Of a stretch of 51,139 nucleotides of DNA, positions 1-8,548 are shown in pieces. The first letter of the stretch is position 1. Every line of letters starts with the position of its first letter. The notes beneath the pieces are model-generated. The model searched no databases. It was not told the DNA's origin and was given only the letters and a program-made list of their open reading frames with translations. Source of the DNA: an uncultured Eggerthellaceae bacterium (GTDB lineage: Bacteria > Actinomycetota > Coriobacteriia > Coriobacteriales > Eggerthellaceae); NCBI GenBank assembly GCA_934648845.1, contig CAKUFS010000013.1:1-51139 (forward strand), given 5' to 3'. The translations under genes were made by a program, and so were the position numbers.

Positions 1-86
1 GAGTTCGAGGAAATGCATGCAAGGGAAAACCGCCCGGAGGCGGCATAGAACCTGTCAACGAAAACGGGGCAGATTCAGATTCAGAT

Positions 87-323
87 TCAGGGGATGGTGT
101 CCGGATCGATGTCCACGATCGGTTCTTCGGCTATCCCGGCCAGTTCCCGGGCCTTTTTGGGAGCGAGCCTGAAGGATTGCGGGACCTTGTCGGACCAGGG
201 CATGAAGGAGTCCAGAACATCGTCCGTGAGCTCCCCGGCGTTCGGCAGCTCGGTGAGCAGCCACTCGATGTAGGGCCTGGGGGAGATGCCGTTCATGCGC
301 GCCGTTGTGACTATGGAGTACAT
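87..323 (-). pseudogene. IS66-family transposase, C-terminal remnant
   Basis: The 78 codons on the - strand begin with YSIVTTARMNGISPRPYIEW and continue with LLTELPNA and MPWSDKVP. This is the conserved C-terminal element of IS66-family DDE transposases (TnpC). Everything upstream of this segment, including the catalytic domain, is missing. The sequence to its right belongs to a second IS66 fragment on the opposite strand, so this is a decayed end and not a working gene. It stops just before a (CAGATT)-type triple repeat at about 71-90. Family assignment is by motif recognition. Confidence 0.75.
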
Positions 324-325
324 GC

Positions 326-650
326 CGCAAGAACTGGCTGTTCAGCAACACCCCCAGGGGCGCCGAGACGTCGGCCGCCATATACTCCATAGTGGTCACC
401 GCCAAGCTCAACGGGCTCAACCAGCGCGCCTACGTGGAATGGCTGCTCGACGAGATGCCAAACGACGCGCACCTTCGTGAACCGGGCCGCATAGACCGCT
501 ACCTCCCTTGGTCGGTCATGGTTCGTCTACCTGTTCCGCGTGCGCCAGGCGGAGGACAGATGGCCGAAAACCGCAAGGGTGGTCCGCCATTTGCTTATGG
601 CCGATGCGACCTACCGCACGTAGATGGGCATATGGGACCACCATACTTCT
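326..650 (+). pseudogene. IS66-family transposase, C-terminal remnant (frameshifted)
   Basis: The + strand frame reads RKNWLFSNTPRGAETSAAIY and then SIVVTAKLNGLNQRAYVEWL, a typical IS66 TnpC C-terminus, and starts abruptly at about 323-326. After LPWS the frame breaks. The neighbouring frame resumes with FRVRQAED, which IS66 proteins have at that point, so a small indel has occurred. There is no start codon or catalytic domain. The fragment faces away from the - strand fragment at 87-323, and both are broken close to the same place in the gene. Confidence 0.75.
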
Positions 651-678
651 AGACTGTTAGAAAAAATTTTTTATCTTC

Positions 679-703
679 TATATACCCCCAGGGGGTATAT
701 AAT
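679..703 (+). promoter_or_regulatory. CsoR-type operator overlapping a -10 box
   Basis: Two perfect 11-base arms, TATATACCCCC at 679-689 and GGGGGTATATA at 691-701, flank a single A. A GC-rich palindrome with TATACCCC/GGGGTATA arms is the known form of operators bound by CsoR-family copper sensors. The right arm runs into TATAAT at 698-703, a consensus -10 box, so a bound repressor would block RNA polymerase. No clear -35 box is visible. The site lies 83 bases upstream of a csoR gene, which fits autoregulation relieved by Cu(I). Confidence 0.85.
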
Positions 704-786
704 GCTCGTTGAAAAATAAACGAACTTTAGCGGCGCTTGTGTTTGGGACGCTGGAGTTCCGCAAGCGCACAGAAGGGAAACGCGTT

Positions 787-1089
787 ATGGAAGAGTGTTG
801 TTGCAAAAAGAAGAACACGCCGCGCGATGAGCAGATGATAATCGACATCCAAAAACGTCTCAATCGAGCGATTGGCCAGGTTAACGGCGTAAAAAGCATG
901 ATTGACGAGAATCGTTATTGCGGCGATGTGCTGGTGCAACTTGCTGCAGCGGAAAGCGCGCTGCATAAAGTGAGCGAAATCGTGCTGAAAAACCACTTGG
1001 AAACATGTGTGGTAGAGCAAATCCAGCAGGGCAACACTGAGATTATCGATGAAGCAATGCAGCTTATCAAGAAGTTCGGAGGCCGCTAG
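787..1089 (+). CDS. csoR: Copper-sensing transcriptional repressor CsoR
   Basis: This 100-residue protein has the all-helical CsoR/RcnR (DUF156) fold signature RLNRAIGQVNGV. The Cu(I)-binding triad of true CsoR proteins can be placed at Cys45 (RYCGDVL), His70 and Cys74 (NHLETC), which argues for copper rather than nickel or persulfide sensing. The ATG at 787 was chosen over an in-frame TTG at 709 because homology begins there and a GAAGGGA stretch precedes it. The N-terminus carries an unusual Cys-Cys-Cys run at residues 4-6 that could add a metal or thiol site. It heads a csoR-copA-copZ operon and likely represses it through the palindrome at 679-701. Confidence 0.9.
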   Translation: MEECCCKKKNTPRDEQMIIDIQKRLNRAIGQVNGVKSMIDENRYCGDVLVQLAAAESALHKVSEIVLKNHLETCVVEQIQQGNTEIIDEAMQLIKKFGGR

Positions 1090-3390
1090 ATGAAGTGCAC
1101 GTTTGATATCACGGGCATGACGTGCTCGGCGTGCCAAGCTCGCGTTGAGCAAGCGGCGGCAAGCGTTTCGGGTGTTGAAAGCGCTGTGGTAAATCTGCTC
1201 AAAAATACACTCGACATCGAGTGCGCGGATGCCGCCCAAGTAACGGCACCGGTGGTCGCTGCAATTGAGAAAGCGGGCTACGGTGCTTTTCCGCGTTCTG
1301 CGCAAGGCGGTGCAGCGACTTCGGGTGCAGGCTTTTCCGCTGCGGGCGCAAGCAAACAAAATGCTGCGGCACAAGAAGCGGCGCGAGTGAAGTTGCGCCT
1401 TATCGTGAGCTTCTGCTTCACCGTTCCGCTGTTTTATTTGAGCATGGGACATATGTTTGGCTGGCCTTTGCCGGACTGTTTTCTGGGCGATCAGAACTTG
1501 ATGGTATTTGCACTCACGCAATTCTTGTTGCTTCTGCCTGTTATCTTCGTCAATTTCAAATTTTTTCGCGTTGGCTTCAAAACACTTGCGCATAAAGCGC
1601 CCACTATGGATACGCTTATTGCGTTGGGGTCGGGCGCATCCACGCTATACGGCATTGCGGCGCTTTATCGTATGGCAGCGGCGCTGGGTGCGGGCGATAC
1701 GATGGCGGCGCATCACGCATCGATGGACTTGTACTTTGAATCAGCCGCAATGATTCTCACGCTCATCACGCTGGGAAAGTTCTTTGAGGCGCGCGCGAAG
1801 GGGAAAACGACCGATGCCATTACGTCGCTCATGGATCTTGCGCCTAAAACAGCGTTTCTTGTTGCCGATGATGGTACGGAATCGGAGATTCCGGTTGAAA
1901 ACGTGCAGGTGGGAGACGTGCTTGTGGTAAAGGCGGGTCAGGCGGTGCCCGTTGATGGCGTAGTGGTATCGGGCAACGGAACGGTAGACGAGAGCGCTAT
2001 CACAGGCGAAAGCGTGCCAGTCGAGAAGCTGCCAGGCAATATTGTTACTGGTGCCACGGTGAACACGGCAGGGTATTTCACCATGCAGGCGAAACGCGTG
2101 GGTGCCGATACCGCGTTGGCGCAAATCATTGCCCTTGTTGACGAAGCGACCAGCACGAAAGCGCCTATCCAGCGCATTGCCGATAAGATCAGCGGGGTTT
2201 TCGTTCCCATTGTTGTGGCGCTTGCCGTGATTGTTTTGGTGGTGTGGCTGGTTATTGGCGGTTCTGTATCTGAAGCGGTGAATCATGCTATTAGCGTTTT
2301 GGTCATCAGCTGCCCCTGCGCCTTGGGCTTGGCCACTCCGACTGCCATTATGGTGGGAACGGGGCGCGGCGCGAAAAACGGCATTTTGATCAAGAGTGCC
2401 GAATCGTTGGAAACCGCTCACGATGTTCAGATGGTTATCTTTGATAAAACGGGAACCATTACCACTGGTATTCCAGAAGTGACCGATGTGCTGTGCGCTG
2501 AAGGCGTGGAACGCGAAGAGCTGTTGCAACTTGTTGCATCCGTTGAAGCGAAAAGTGAGCATCCCTTGGCGCAAGCGCTTTGTCGCTATGTCGCTGAACT
2601 GGGAATATCTGCAATGGCTGTCCAGCAATTCACTCAGATTCCCGGTGGTGGTTTGTGCGCTCGCTTGGCGGGAGAGGATGTGCTGGCGGGAAATGAGCGC
2701 TTGATGAACGAACGGGGCATTGAACTGGGCACGCTTGCGGATAAGGGGGATGCGTTGTCCCGAGCGGGAAAAACGTCGCTCTACTTCGCGTATGCAGGTT
2801 CGCTTGCCGGCGTTATAGCACTGGCCGATGCCGTTAAGCCGGAAAGCGCTGCAGCTATTGCTGTCTTGAAGCAACGGGGTATTCGTACGATGATGCTCAC
2901 GGGAGACAACGTTGCCACGGCAAATGCTATCGCACAACTCGTTGGCGTGGATAACGTGGTGGCTGGCGTATTGCCGCAGGAAAAAGAAGCGTACGTTCGC
3001 CGCGCCGGCGAGCAAGGAAAAGTTGTCATGGTGGGCGATGGTGTGAACGATGCGCCGGCTCTTGCCCGCGCCGATGTGGGAATCGCCATTGGCGCAGGAA
3101 CTGATATTGCCATTGAAAGTGCCGATATCGTGCTTATGAACAGCAGTTTGGCCGATGTGGTCAACGCGTTCGACTTGAGTCGCGCCACATTGCGCAACAT
3201 CAAGCAGAACTTGTTCTGGGCGCTTTTCTATAATGTGATCTGCATTCCCGTTGCTGCAGGCGTGCTTGTGCCGCTGGGGATTACGCTTAATCCCATGATT
3301 GCCGCTGCGGCCATGAGCTGTTCGAGCGTCTGCGTAGTAAGCAATGCGTTGCGCCTGCGTAACTGGAAACCAGCGAAACCGCGTAAATAA
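1090..3390 (+). CDS. copA: Copper-exporting P1B-type ATPase CopA
   Basis: This 766-residue membrane pump exports Cu(I) from the cytoplasm. It has one N-terminal heavy-metal-associated domain (GMTCSAC, Cys12 and Cys15) and an actuator loop with TGE at 305-307. The intramembrane CPC metal site is at 408-410, the phosphorylation motif DKTGT at 452, an SEHPLAQA nucleotide-binding motif follows, and GDGVNDAP is at about 649-656. The ATG is the base directly after the csoR stop codon, so translation is probably coupled. CPC together with the CsoR-type regulator points to copper rather than zinc or cadmium. It appears intact. Confidence 0.93.
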   Translation: MKCTFDITGMTCSACQARVEQAAASVSGVESAVVNLLKNTLDIECADAAQVTAPVVAAIEKAGYGAFPRSAQGGAATSGAGFSAAGASKQNAAAQEAARVKLRLIVSFCFTVPLFYLSMGHMFGWPLPDCFLGDQNLMVFALTQFLLLLPVIFVNFKFFRVGFKTLAHKAPTMDTLIALGSGASTLYGIAALYRMAAALGAGDTMAAHHASMDLYFESAAMILTLITLGKFFEARAKGKTTDAITSLMDLAPKTAFLVADDGTESEIPVENVQVGDVLVVKAGQAVPVDGVVVSGNGTVDESAITGESVPVEKLPGNIVTGATVNTAGYFTMQAKRVGADTALAQIIALVDEATSTKAPIQRIADKISGVFVPIVVALAVIVLVVWLVIGGSVSEAVNHAISVLVISCPCALGLATPTAIMVGTGRGAKNGILIKSAESLETAHDVQMVIFDKTGTITTGIPEVTDVLCAEGVEREELLQLVASVEAKSEHPLAQALCRYVAELGISAMAVQQFTQIPGGGLCARLAGEDVLAGNERLMNERGIELGTLADKGDALSRAGKTSLYFAYAGSLAGVIALADAVKPESAAAIAVLKQRGIRTMMLTGDNVATANAIAQLVGVDNVVAGVLPQEKEAYVRRAGEQGKVVMVGDGVNDAPALARADVGIAIGAGTDIAIESADIVLMNSSLADVVNAFDLSRATLRNIKQNLFWALFYNVICIPVAAGVLVPLGITLNPMIAAAAMSCSSVCVVSNALRLRNWKPAKPRK

Positions 3391-3425
3391 AAGCCATGGG
3401 ATAAACGAAAGGGAAAGGAAACAAT

Positions 3426-3647
3426 ATGGCTCTGTTTAAAGAATCAAATACAACGGTACTTCATGTAGGCGGCATGCACTGCCCGAAATGCGTTGCACGA
3501 GTGAAAGACGCGCTTGAAGCGGTTGATGGCGTGACGTCGGCCGATGTGAATCTTGAGGAAGAGCGTGCAACGGTTGAGGGATGTGCGAATGCTGATCAGC
3601 TTATTACTGCTGTTCAGGCGATTGATTTTACCGCTGAGCTTGCGTAG
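3426..3647 (+). CDS. copZ: Copper chaperone CopZ (heavy-metal-associated domain protein)
   Basis: This 73-residue protein is a single ferredoxin-like heavy-metal-associated domain with the metal loop GMHCPKC (Cys19 and Cys22). Such proteins carry Cu(I) to CopA and can hand it to CsoR. It starts 35 bases after copA behind GGGAAAGGAAAC, so it is probably the last gene of the copper operon. Its length and context fit CopZ. A mercury-binding MerP-like role is less likely because no mer genes are nearby. Confidence 0.85.
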   Translation: MALFKESNTTVLHVGGMHCPKCVARVKDALEAVDGVTSADVNLEEERATVEGCANADQLITAVQAIDFTAELA

Positions 3648-3776
3648 TGCTCGGTAAAGGATGGTTTGCGGGCGCCCTCTGCTTCCAAATACGCGCACGC
3701 ATGCGGAAAAGTGCTTTTGCCGAACGTGCTCCCGACCGCCTTCCGCTTCCGCAAACTTTTCGCAGATTGCGCTTGC

Positions 3777-3808
3777 TTGCATAACAGGGGCGGGAATACG
3801 CGTATAAT
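3777..3808 (+). promoter_or_regulatory. Probable promoter of the pyr operon
   Basis: A perfect TATAAT lies at 3803-3808, about 20 bases before the PyrR-binding hairpin of the leader. The best upstream hexamer is TTGCAT at 3777-3782, but the 20-base spacing is long, so the -35 assignment is uncertain. The position suits a transcript that begins just ahead of the attenuator. Confidence 0.55.
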
Positions 3809-3826
3809 GGAGCAAGCCCTTTAAAA

Positions 3827-3908
3827 GCGGTACCGAGAGACCGACAAGGCTCATACTACCATTGTGTTTATAAGGGTCTTCGCGCAAAACGCGCGGGGAT
3901 CTTTTTTT
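3827..3908 (+). promoter_or_regulatory. PyrR-dependent transcription attenuator in the pyr leader
   Basis: The leader holds a small hairpin at 3827-3844 (CGGT/ACCG arms) whose loop contains CCGAGAG, matching the CNGNGAG loop bound by PyrR with UMP. It is followed at 3875-3901 by an 11-pair stem with an AAAAC loop (some G-U pairs) and seven T residues at 3902-3908, a Rho-independent terminator. The pyrR start codon is 22 bases beyond. The arrangement matches the known mechanism in which UMP-bound PyrR favours termination. I have not worked out the competing antiterminator helix. Confidence 0.8.
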
Positions 3909-3930
3909 CGTAAACGGAAAGGAGCGTGGT

Positions 3931-4527
3931 ATGGAAAACGGAGACGTGAAGAGCGTATGCATGGATGCCGATGACGTTGAGCGCGCCCTAACGCGTATCG
4001 CCCATCAGATTTTAGAGGCGAACAAAGGCTGCAAGGACTTGGCGCTGGTGGGCATTGTGACGCGCGGTGATGTGCTGGCGCGTCGCTTGGCGGAAAAGAT
4101 TCACCAGATAGAAGGGGTGGAAGTTCCCCTGGGGGCGCTTGACATCAGCTTCTACCGCGATGACTTCAGCATCTATATTGCTCCGCAGGTTTTGGGCAGC
4201 AACATTCCGTTTGAGCTCGATGGCAAAAAAGTCGTGCTGGTGGATGACGTGCTTTTCACCGGTCGCACCATCCGCGCCGCGCTTGATGCCCTGATGGATT
4301 TCGGACGCCCCGCCGCTGTTCAGCTGGCTGTTTTGGTGGATCGGGGACATCGCGAGCTTCCCATTCGCGCCGATTACGTGGGTAAAAACGTTCCTTCTTC
4401 CCATAACGAGAACGTACGTCTTTACTTGGAAGAGACCGACGGTCGCACTTGCGTTGAGATTTCTGACCTTGACCAGGGTCAACGCGCTCACAGTCATCCC
4501 GTTTCGGCGGAGAAGGGAGCCGAATAA
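3931..4527 (+). CDS. pyrR: PyrR, pyrimidine operon attenuator / uracil phosphoribosyltransferase
   Basis: This 198-residue protein has a type I phosphoribosyltransferase fold. The PRPP-binding loop VVLVDDVLFTGRT is at about 101-113, and ALDISFYRDDFS precedes it as in PyrR. PyrR binds UMP and the pyr leader RNA to cause termination, and usually has weak uracil phosphoribosyltransferase activity. AAAGGAG precedes the ATG. It is the first gene of pyrRBCKDF and lies directly behind its own target hairpin, as in Bacillus. The last 15 or so residues are polar and probably disordered. Confidence 0.93.
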   Translation: MENGDVKSVCMDADDVERALTRIAHQILEANKGCKDLALVGIVTRGDVLARRLAEKIHQIEGVEVPLGALDISFYRDDFSIYIAPQVLGSNIPFELDGKKVVLVDDVLFTGRTIRAALDALMDFGRPAAVQLAVLVDRGHRELPIRADYVGKNVPSSHNENVRLYLEETDGRTCVEISDLDQGQRAHSHPVSAEKGAE

Positions 4528-4529
4528 TC

Positions 4530-5471
4530 ATGGCATTCAACCACAAGAATCTCATTGATATCACGGAGTATTCCGCCGAGGATATTATGATCATCTTGCG
4601 TACGGCGCAAAGCTTCAAGGCGGTTAACGAGCGCCGCGTGAAGAAGGTGCCTACGCTCAAGGGATATACGGTTGTGAATATGTTCAACGAGCCGTCAACG
4701 CGCACCAGAAGCTCGTTCGAACTGGCTGAAAAGCGCCTGAGCTGCGATACTATGGCGTTTGGCGGCACGTCTACATCCACGGTAAAAGGCGAAAGCCTGG
4801 TGGATACCGTGAAAACGCTGTGCTCCTATAAGATTGACTGCATTGTCGTGCGCGACAAGCATGCAGGCACGCCGTATAAGATCGCGCAAACATCGGGACT
4901 TCCCGTAATTGACGCGGGCGACGGCAAGCACCAGCACCCCACGCAAGCGCTGCTGGACCTGTACTCCATTTGGGAGCGCAAAGGGTCATTCGAAGGCTTG
5001 CACGTGGGCATTGTGGGCGACATCAACCATTCGCGCGTGTGCGGATCGCTTATTCCTGCGCTGAAAATCATGGGAGCCACCGTTACGGTTATTGCTCCTG
5101 CAACGCTTTTGCCCGCGTGCCCTGAAATCCTCGGCGTCGACCACGTAACGGCGAATATCGAGGAAGCGCTGCCCGAGCTTGACGTGGTGTATATGCTGCG
5201 CATTCAAATGGAGCGCATCGAAGATGCCCCGTTCCCCAGCTTGCGCGAGTACAGCTTGCTGTACGGCTTGAATAAAGAACGCGAGCGGTTCATGAAGAAG
5301 GATGCTATCATCTGCCACCCCGGTCCTATCAATCGCGGCATTGAGCTTGATAGCTATATGGCCGACCATCCCGAGCGTTCGGTGATTCTTGATCAAGTGT
5401 ATGCAGGCATTTTGACGCGCATGGCGGTTTTATATTTGCTGTTGGGAGGCAACGATGGCTCTGATTCTTAA
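4530..5471 (+). CDS. pyrB: Aspartate carbamoyltransferase catalytic chain
   Basis: The 313-residue enzyme condenses carbamoyl phosphate with aspartate to carbamoyl aspartate, the committed step of UMP synthesis. The carbamoyl-phosphate loop PSTRTR is at 55-60 and HPTQALLD at 136-143, both diagnostic for the transcarbamoylase family; LRIQMER in the aspartate-binding half supports PyrB over ornithine transcarbamoylase. It starts two bases after the pyrR stop. Its last 17 bases overlap pyrC in another frame, indicating translational coupling. No pyrI regulatory chain gene is present, so control is probably by PyrR attenuation. Confidence 0.94.
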   Translation: MAFNHKNLIDITEYSAEDIMIILRTAQSFKAVNERRVKKVPTLKGYTVVNMFNEPSTRTRSSFELAEKRLSCDTMAFGGTSTSTVKGESLVDTVKTLCSYKIDCIVVRDKHAGTPYKIAQTSGLPVIDAGDGKHQHPTQALLDLYSIWERKGSFEGLHVGIVGDINHSRVCGSLIPALKIMGATVTVIAPATLLPACPEILGVDHVTANIEEALPELDVVYMLRIQMERIEDAPFPSLREYSLLYGLNKERERFMKKDAIICHPGPINRGIELDSYMADHPERSVILDQVYAGILTRMAVLYLLLGGNDGSDS

Positions 5472-6747
5472 AGGTGTGCGGGCGGTTGACCCGCAAGTAG
5501 ACCTCGATAGCGTTTGCGATGTACTCATCGAAGACGGAAAGATTGCCCAAATTGGCGAAACCCTTTCCGTTCCGAGCGCTGAAGAACGCGATATGACGGG
5601 GAAGGTCCTGGTTCCGGGCTTGGTAGATATCCATGTGCATCTGCGCGAACCGGGCTACGAGTTCAAAGAGGACATCCATTCCGGTACGCGTGCTGCGGCG
5701 CACGGCGGTTTTACGGCAGTCTGTGTCATGCCGAACACGCTTCCGGTAACCGATACGGCTTTGGCGGTGGAATACACGAAGGCGCGCGCGAAGGAAGTAG
5801 GCGCTTGCCGCGTGTATATTTCCGGTGCATGCACGAAGGGCCTCAAGGGCGAAAGCTTGGCGGAAATGGGCGATATGGCTGCTCATGGCGCCGTTGCGTT
5901 CACCGATGACGGCCGTGGCGTTCAAGGTGCCGGCATGATGCGCCGTGTTATGGACTACGCTGCCCAGTTCAACCGCGTTGTCATGAGTCACTGCCAAGAT
6001 GAGGATCTGGTAGGAACGGGGCAAGTGAACGAAGGCGTTGTCTCTACGCGCCTGGGCGTTGCCGGCTGGCCCGCTGAAGGCGAAGAGCTGCAGATTCAGC
6101 GCGACATTGCGCTGAGCCGTTTGACAGACTGCCCGCTTCATATTCAGCATATTTCAACGAAACGCGGTTTGAATGCAGTTCGTGCCGCAAAGGCGGAAGG
6201 CTTGAAAGTGACGTGCGAAGCAACGCCGCACCACTTGTTCCTTGACGAAGATATGATTGGCGTTGATTACAATACGAACTTCAAGGTCAATCCGCCGCTG
6301 CGCACGAAAAGCGACTGCAAAGCGCTTATCGAAGGCGTGGTTGATGGTTCCGTTGACGTTATTGTTACCGATCATGCGCCTCATGCTGCGTACGAAAAGG
6401 ATCGAGAGTTCGAATTGGCGCCGTTTGGCATGACGGGCATCGAAACGTCGGTCGGTCTTATCCTGACGAATCTGGTGAATCCCGGCGTTATTACCTGGCA
6501 GCGTATGGTTGAGCTCATGGCTGTCAAGCCGCGCGAGATTCTGCGCGTAGAGCCGGTTACGTTGGCAGTCGGAAGCGTTGCCGATGTGACGATTATCGAT
6601 CCAAATTTGGCATGGACGGTTACCGAGCAGGATTTCCAGTCTAAGGCAACGAATAGCGCGTTTATCGGTGCAAACTTGGTTGGACGTGCAACGGATGTGT
6701 ATGTTGGCGGTCAGCCCACCATGATTGATTGCACGGTGGTTGCATAA
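5455..6747 (+). CDS. pyrC: Dihydroorotase
   Basis: This 430-residue amidohydrolase cyclises carbamoyl aspartate to dihydroorotate. The zinc ligands His60 and His62 lie in DIHVHLREPG, followed by EDIHSGTRAAAHGGFT and CVMPNT. TDHAPHA near residue 305 carries the catalytic aspartate. This pattern and length are those of class I dihydroorotases of Gram-positive bacteria and Actinobacteria. The ATG lies inside the end of pyrB. A 92-base gap follows before pyrK, with no terminator visible. Confidence 0.94.
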   Translation: MALILKGVRAVDPQVDLDSVCDVLIEDGKIAQIGETLSVPSAEERDMTGKVLVPGLVDIHVHLREPGYEFKEDIHSGTRAAAHGGFTAVCVMPNTLPVTDTALAVEYTKARAKEVGACRVYISGACTKGLKGESLAEMGDMAAHGAVAFTDDGRGVQGAGMMRRVMDYAAQFNRVVMSHCQDEDLVGTGQVNEGVVSTRLGVAGWPAEGEELQIQRDIALSRLTDCPLHIQHISTKRGLNAVRAAKAEGLKVTCEATPHHLFLDEDMIGVDYNTNFKVNPPLRTKSDCKALIEGVVDGSVDVIVTDHAPHAAYEKDREFELAPFGMTGIETSVGLILTNLVNPGVITWQRMVELMAVKPREILRVEPVTLAVGSVADVTIIDPNLAWTVTEQDFQSKATNSAFIGANLVGRATDVYVGGQPTMIDCTVVA

Positions 6748-6839
6748 CACGAGCCGGATGCCGCGCTGCAAGGAGAAGGCGGCGCGCTGTTTCTGCACGG
6801 TGCTTATTCGCTGCTGAGCAGCACGAAAAGGAGGAATAC

Positions 6840-7619
6840 ATGACTCTGATAGATGAGAAGGCGATAGTCCTTCGAAACGACAACGTAGGGCCACGCCTCT
6901 ACATCATGGAGCTGGAAAGCCCCCAAGTGGCTCCGCTTGTATTGCCGGGGCAGTTTGTGCATATGAAGCTCAATGGCTTCGGCGAACATATTTTGCGTCG
7001 TCCTTTCTCTATTCTTGATACCGACCCCGAAGCGGGCCGCATGACCATCTTGTACCAGGTGGTAGGCGAAGGAACGCAATTCATGACTTCGGCTGCTCCG
7101 GGTCATGAGTTCGATGTCATTGGCTCTATCGGCCGTGGCTGGGATGTTCCCGAAGCGGGTAAACGCGTTTTGATTGTAGGTGGCGGTGTGGGCGCAGCCC
7201 CGTTGTTCATGTTGTCTAAGCAGGCAAAAGCCGCAGGTGCTACGGTGGATGTTGTCATTGGTGCTGCTACGAAAGATGCGCTGGTCACGTATGATTTGTA
7301 CAAGCAGGTTCACGGCGACGCGTTGCGCTGCGCAACCGACGATGGCACATTTGGTTGTGCTGGCTTCTGCACGGGTCCCGTGGAGGAGCTGCTTGCTAAA
7401 AATGCGTACGACATGGTGTATGTCTGCGGACCGGAGCCGCTTATGCGCATCATTGCGCAAACGGCAGCGCGTGCGGGCGTTGCGTGCCAGGTGTCTATGG
7501 AGAAGCGCATGGCGTGCGGCGTGGGAGCTTGCCTATCGTGCATTGTGGAGACGGTGGATGGCCGCAAACGCGCTTGCGTTGACGGTCCGATTTTCGAAGC
7601 GGAGAAGGTGGTATGGTAA
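6840..7619 (+). CDS. pyrK: Dihydroorotate dehydrogenase B electron transfer subunit
   Basis: The 259-residue flavoprotein passes electrons from dihydroorotate oxidation to NAD+. It has a ferredoxin-reductase-like FAD domain (RRPFSILD), an NAD-binding region beginning VLIVGGGVGAAPLF, and a C-terminal 2Fe-2S motif with four cysteines in MACGVGACLSC and RACVDGP. The ATG at 6840 was chosen because AAAAGGAGG stands just before it; the open frame upstream to 6729 encodes an arginine-rich, non-homologous stretch. It partners with PyrD encoded next, overlapping by 7 bases. Confidence 0.92.
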   Translation: MTLIDEKAIVLRNDNVGPRLYIMELESPQVAPLVLPGQFVHMKLNGFGEHILRRPFSILDTDPEAGRMTILYQVVGEGTQFMTSAAPGHEFDVIGSIGRGWDVPEAGKRVLIVGGGVGAAPLFMLSKQAKAAGATVDVVIGAATKDALVTYDLYKQVHGDALRCATDDGTFGCAGFCTGPVEELLAKNAYDMVYVCGPEPLMRIIAQTAARAGVACQVSMEKRMACGVGACLSCIVETVDGRKRACVDGPIFEAEKVVW

Positions 7620-8533
7620 TGGCAGTGAATACCCAGGTCAACCTTGGTGGTCTTATCATGCGCAACCCCGTGACGGTTGCGTCGGGCACGTTTGCTGCGG
7701 GGCGCGAATACGCCGATTTCGTGGACCTTTCGCGCTTGGGCGCCGTTACCACCAAGGGCGTCTCTCTGAATGGTTGGGCGGGAAACGATGCCGTGCGCAT
7801 TGCGGAAACTCCCAGCGGTATGCTGAATTCCATTGGCTTGCAGAATCCCGGTGTCGACCACTTGATTGAAGGCGATATCGCCTGGTTGGCAACGCAAGAC
7901 GTTCCCTGCATCGTGAATGTGTCGGGTCACTCCGTAGGTGAATACCAAGCCGTTGTGGAGCGTCTGGAAGATTGCCCCCACGTGCATGCCTACGAGATTA
8001 ACATCAGCTGTCCGAATGTCGATGCAGGCGGTATGACATTTGGTTGCGTTCCTGAGAAAGCCTCCGAAGTGATTCGTGCCTGCCGCAATGTCACGAAGCG
8101 TCCCATGATCGTGAAGCTCACGCCGAACGTCACCGATATCACCGAGATTGCAAAAGTGGCGCAAGAAGAAGGCGCCGATGCGATTTCCCTGATCAATACC
8201 TTGCTGGGCATGGCGATTGACGCGAAACGCCGCAAGCCTGTTTTGGCTCGCGTGGTGGGTGGCCTTTCCGGTCCCGCGGTCAAGCCCGTTGCGCTGCGCA
8301 TGGTATGGCAGTGCCATCAGGCAGTTGATGTGCCCATTTTGGGCATGGGTGGTGTGACTACGGGCACCGATGCCATTGAATTCATGCTTGCCGGTGCAAC
8401 TGCCGTTGCAGTGGGCACGGCGAATTTCATGAATCCGCATGCAACTGTCGATGTCGTTGAAGGCATTGAGGCGTACTGCGAAGAACAGGGCGTTTCCGAT
8501 GTAAACGAACTCATTGGCGCTCTTGAGTGTTAG
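7613..8533 (+). CDS. pyrD: Dihydroorotate dehydrogenase (NAD+), catalytic subunit, class 1B
   Basis: The 306-residue FMN barrel protein oxidises dihydroorotate to orotate. ASGTFAAGREYADF near the N-terminus and EINISCPNVDAGG, with the class 1 catalytic cysteine, are diagnostic. KLTPNVTDI and the phosphate-binding MGGVTTGTDA follow. Presence of pyrK beside it marks the heterotetrameric NAD-linked 1B form, which suits an anaerobe. Two in-frame starts exist at 7613 and 7619, both overlapping the pyrK stop. Confidence 0.94.
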   Translation: MVMAVNTQVNLGGLIMRNPVTVASGTFAAGREYADFVDLSRLGAVTTKGVSLNGWAGNDAVRIAETPSGMLNSIGLQNPGVDHLIEGDIAWLATQDVPCIVNVSGHSVGEYQAVVERLEDCPHVHAYEINISCPNVDAGGMTFGCVPEKASEVIRACRNVTKRPMIVKLTPNVTDITEIAKVAQEEGADAISLINTLLGMAIDAKRRKPVLARVVGGLSGPAVKPVALRMVWQCHQAVDVPILGMGGVTTGTDAIEFMLAGATAVAVGTANFMNPHATVDVVEGIEAYCEEQGVSDVNELIGALEC

Positions 8534-8548
8534 AAAGAGGTGTACCTT

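Noticed and set aside
709..786. A TTG start giving a 126-residue CsoR
   Set aside because: The extra 26 residues are not CsoR-like and would begin only a few bases after the -10 box.
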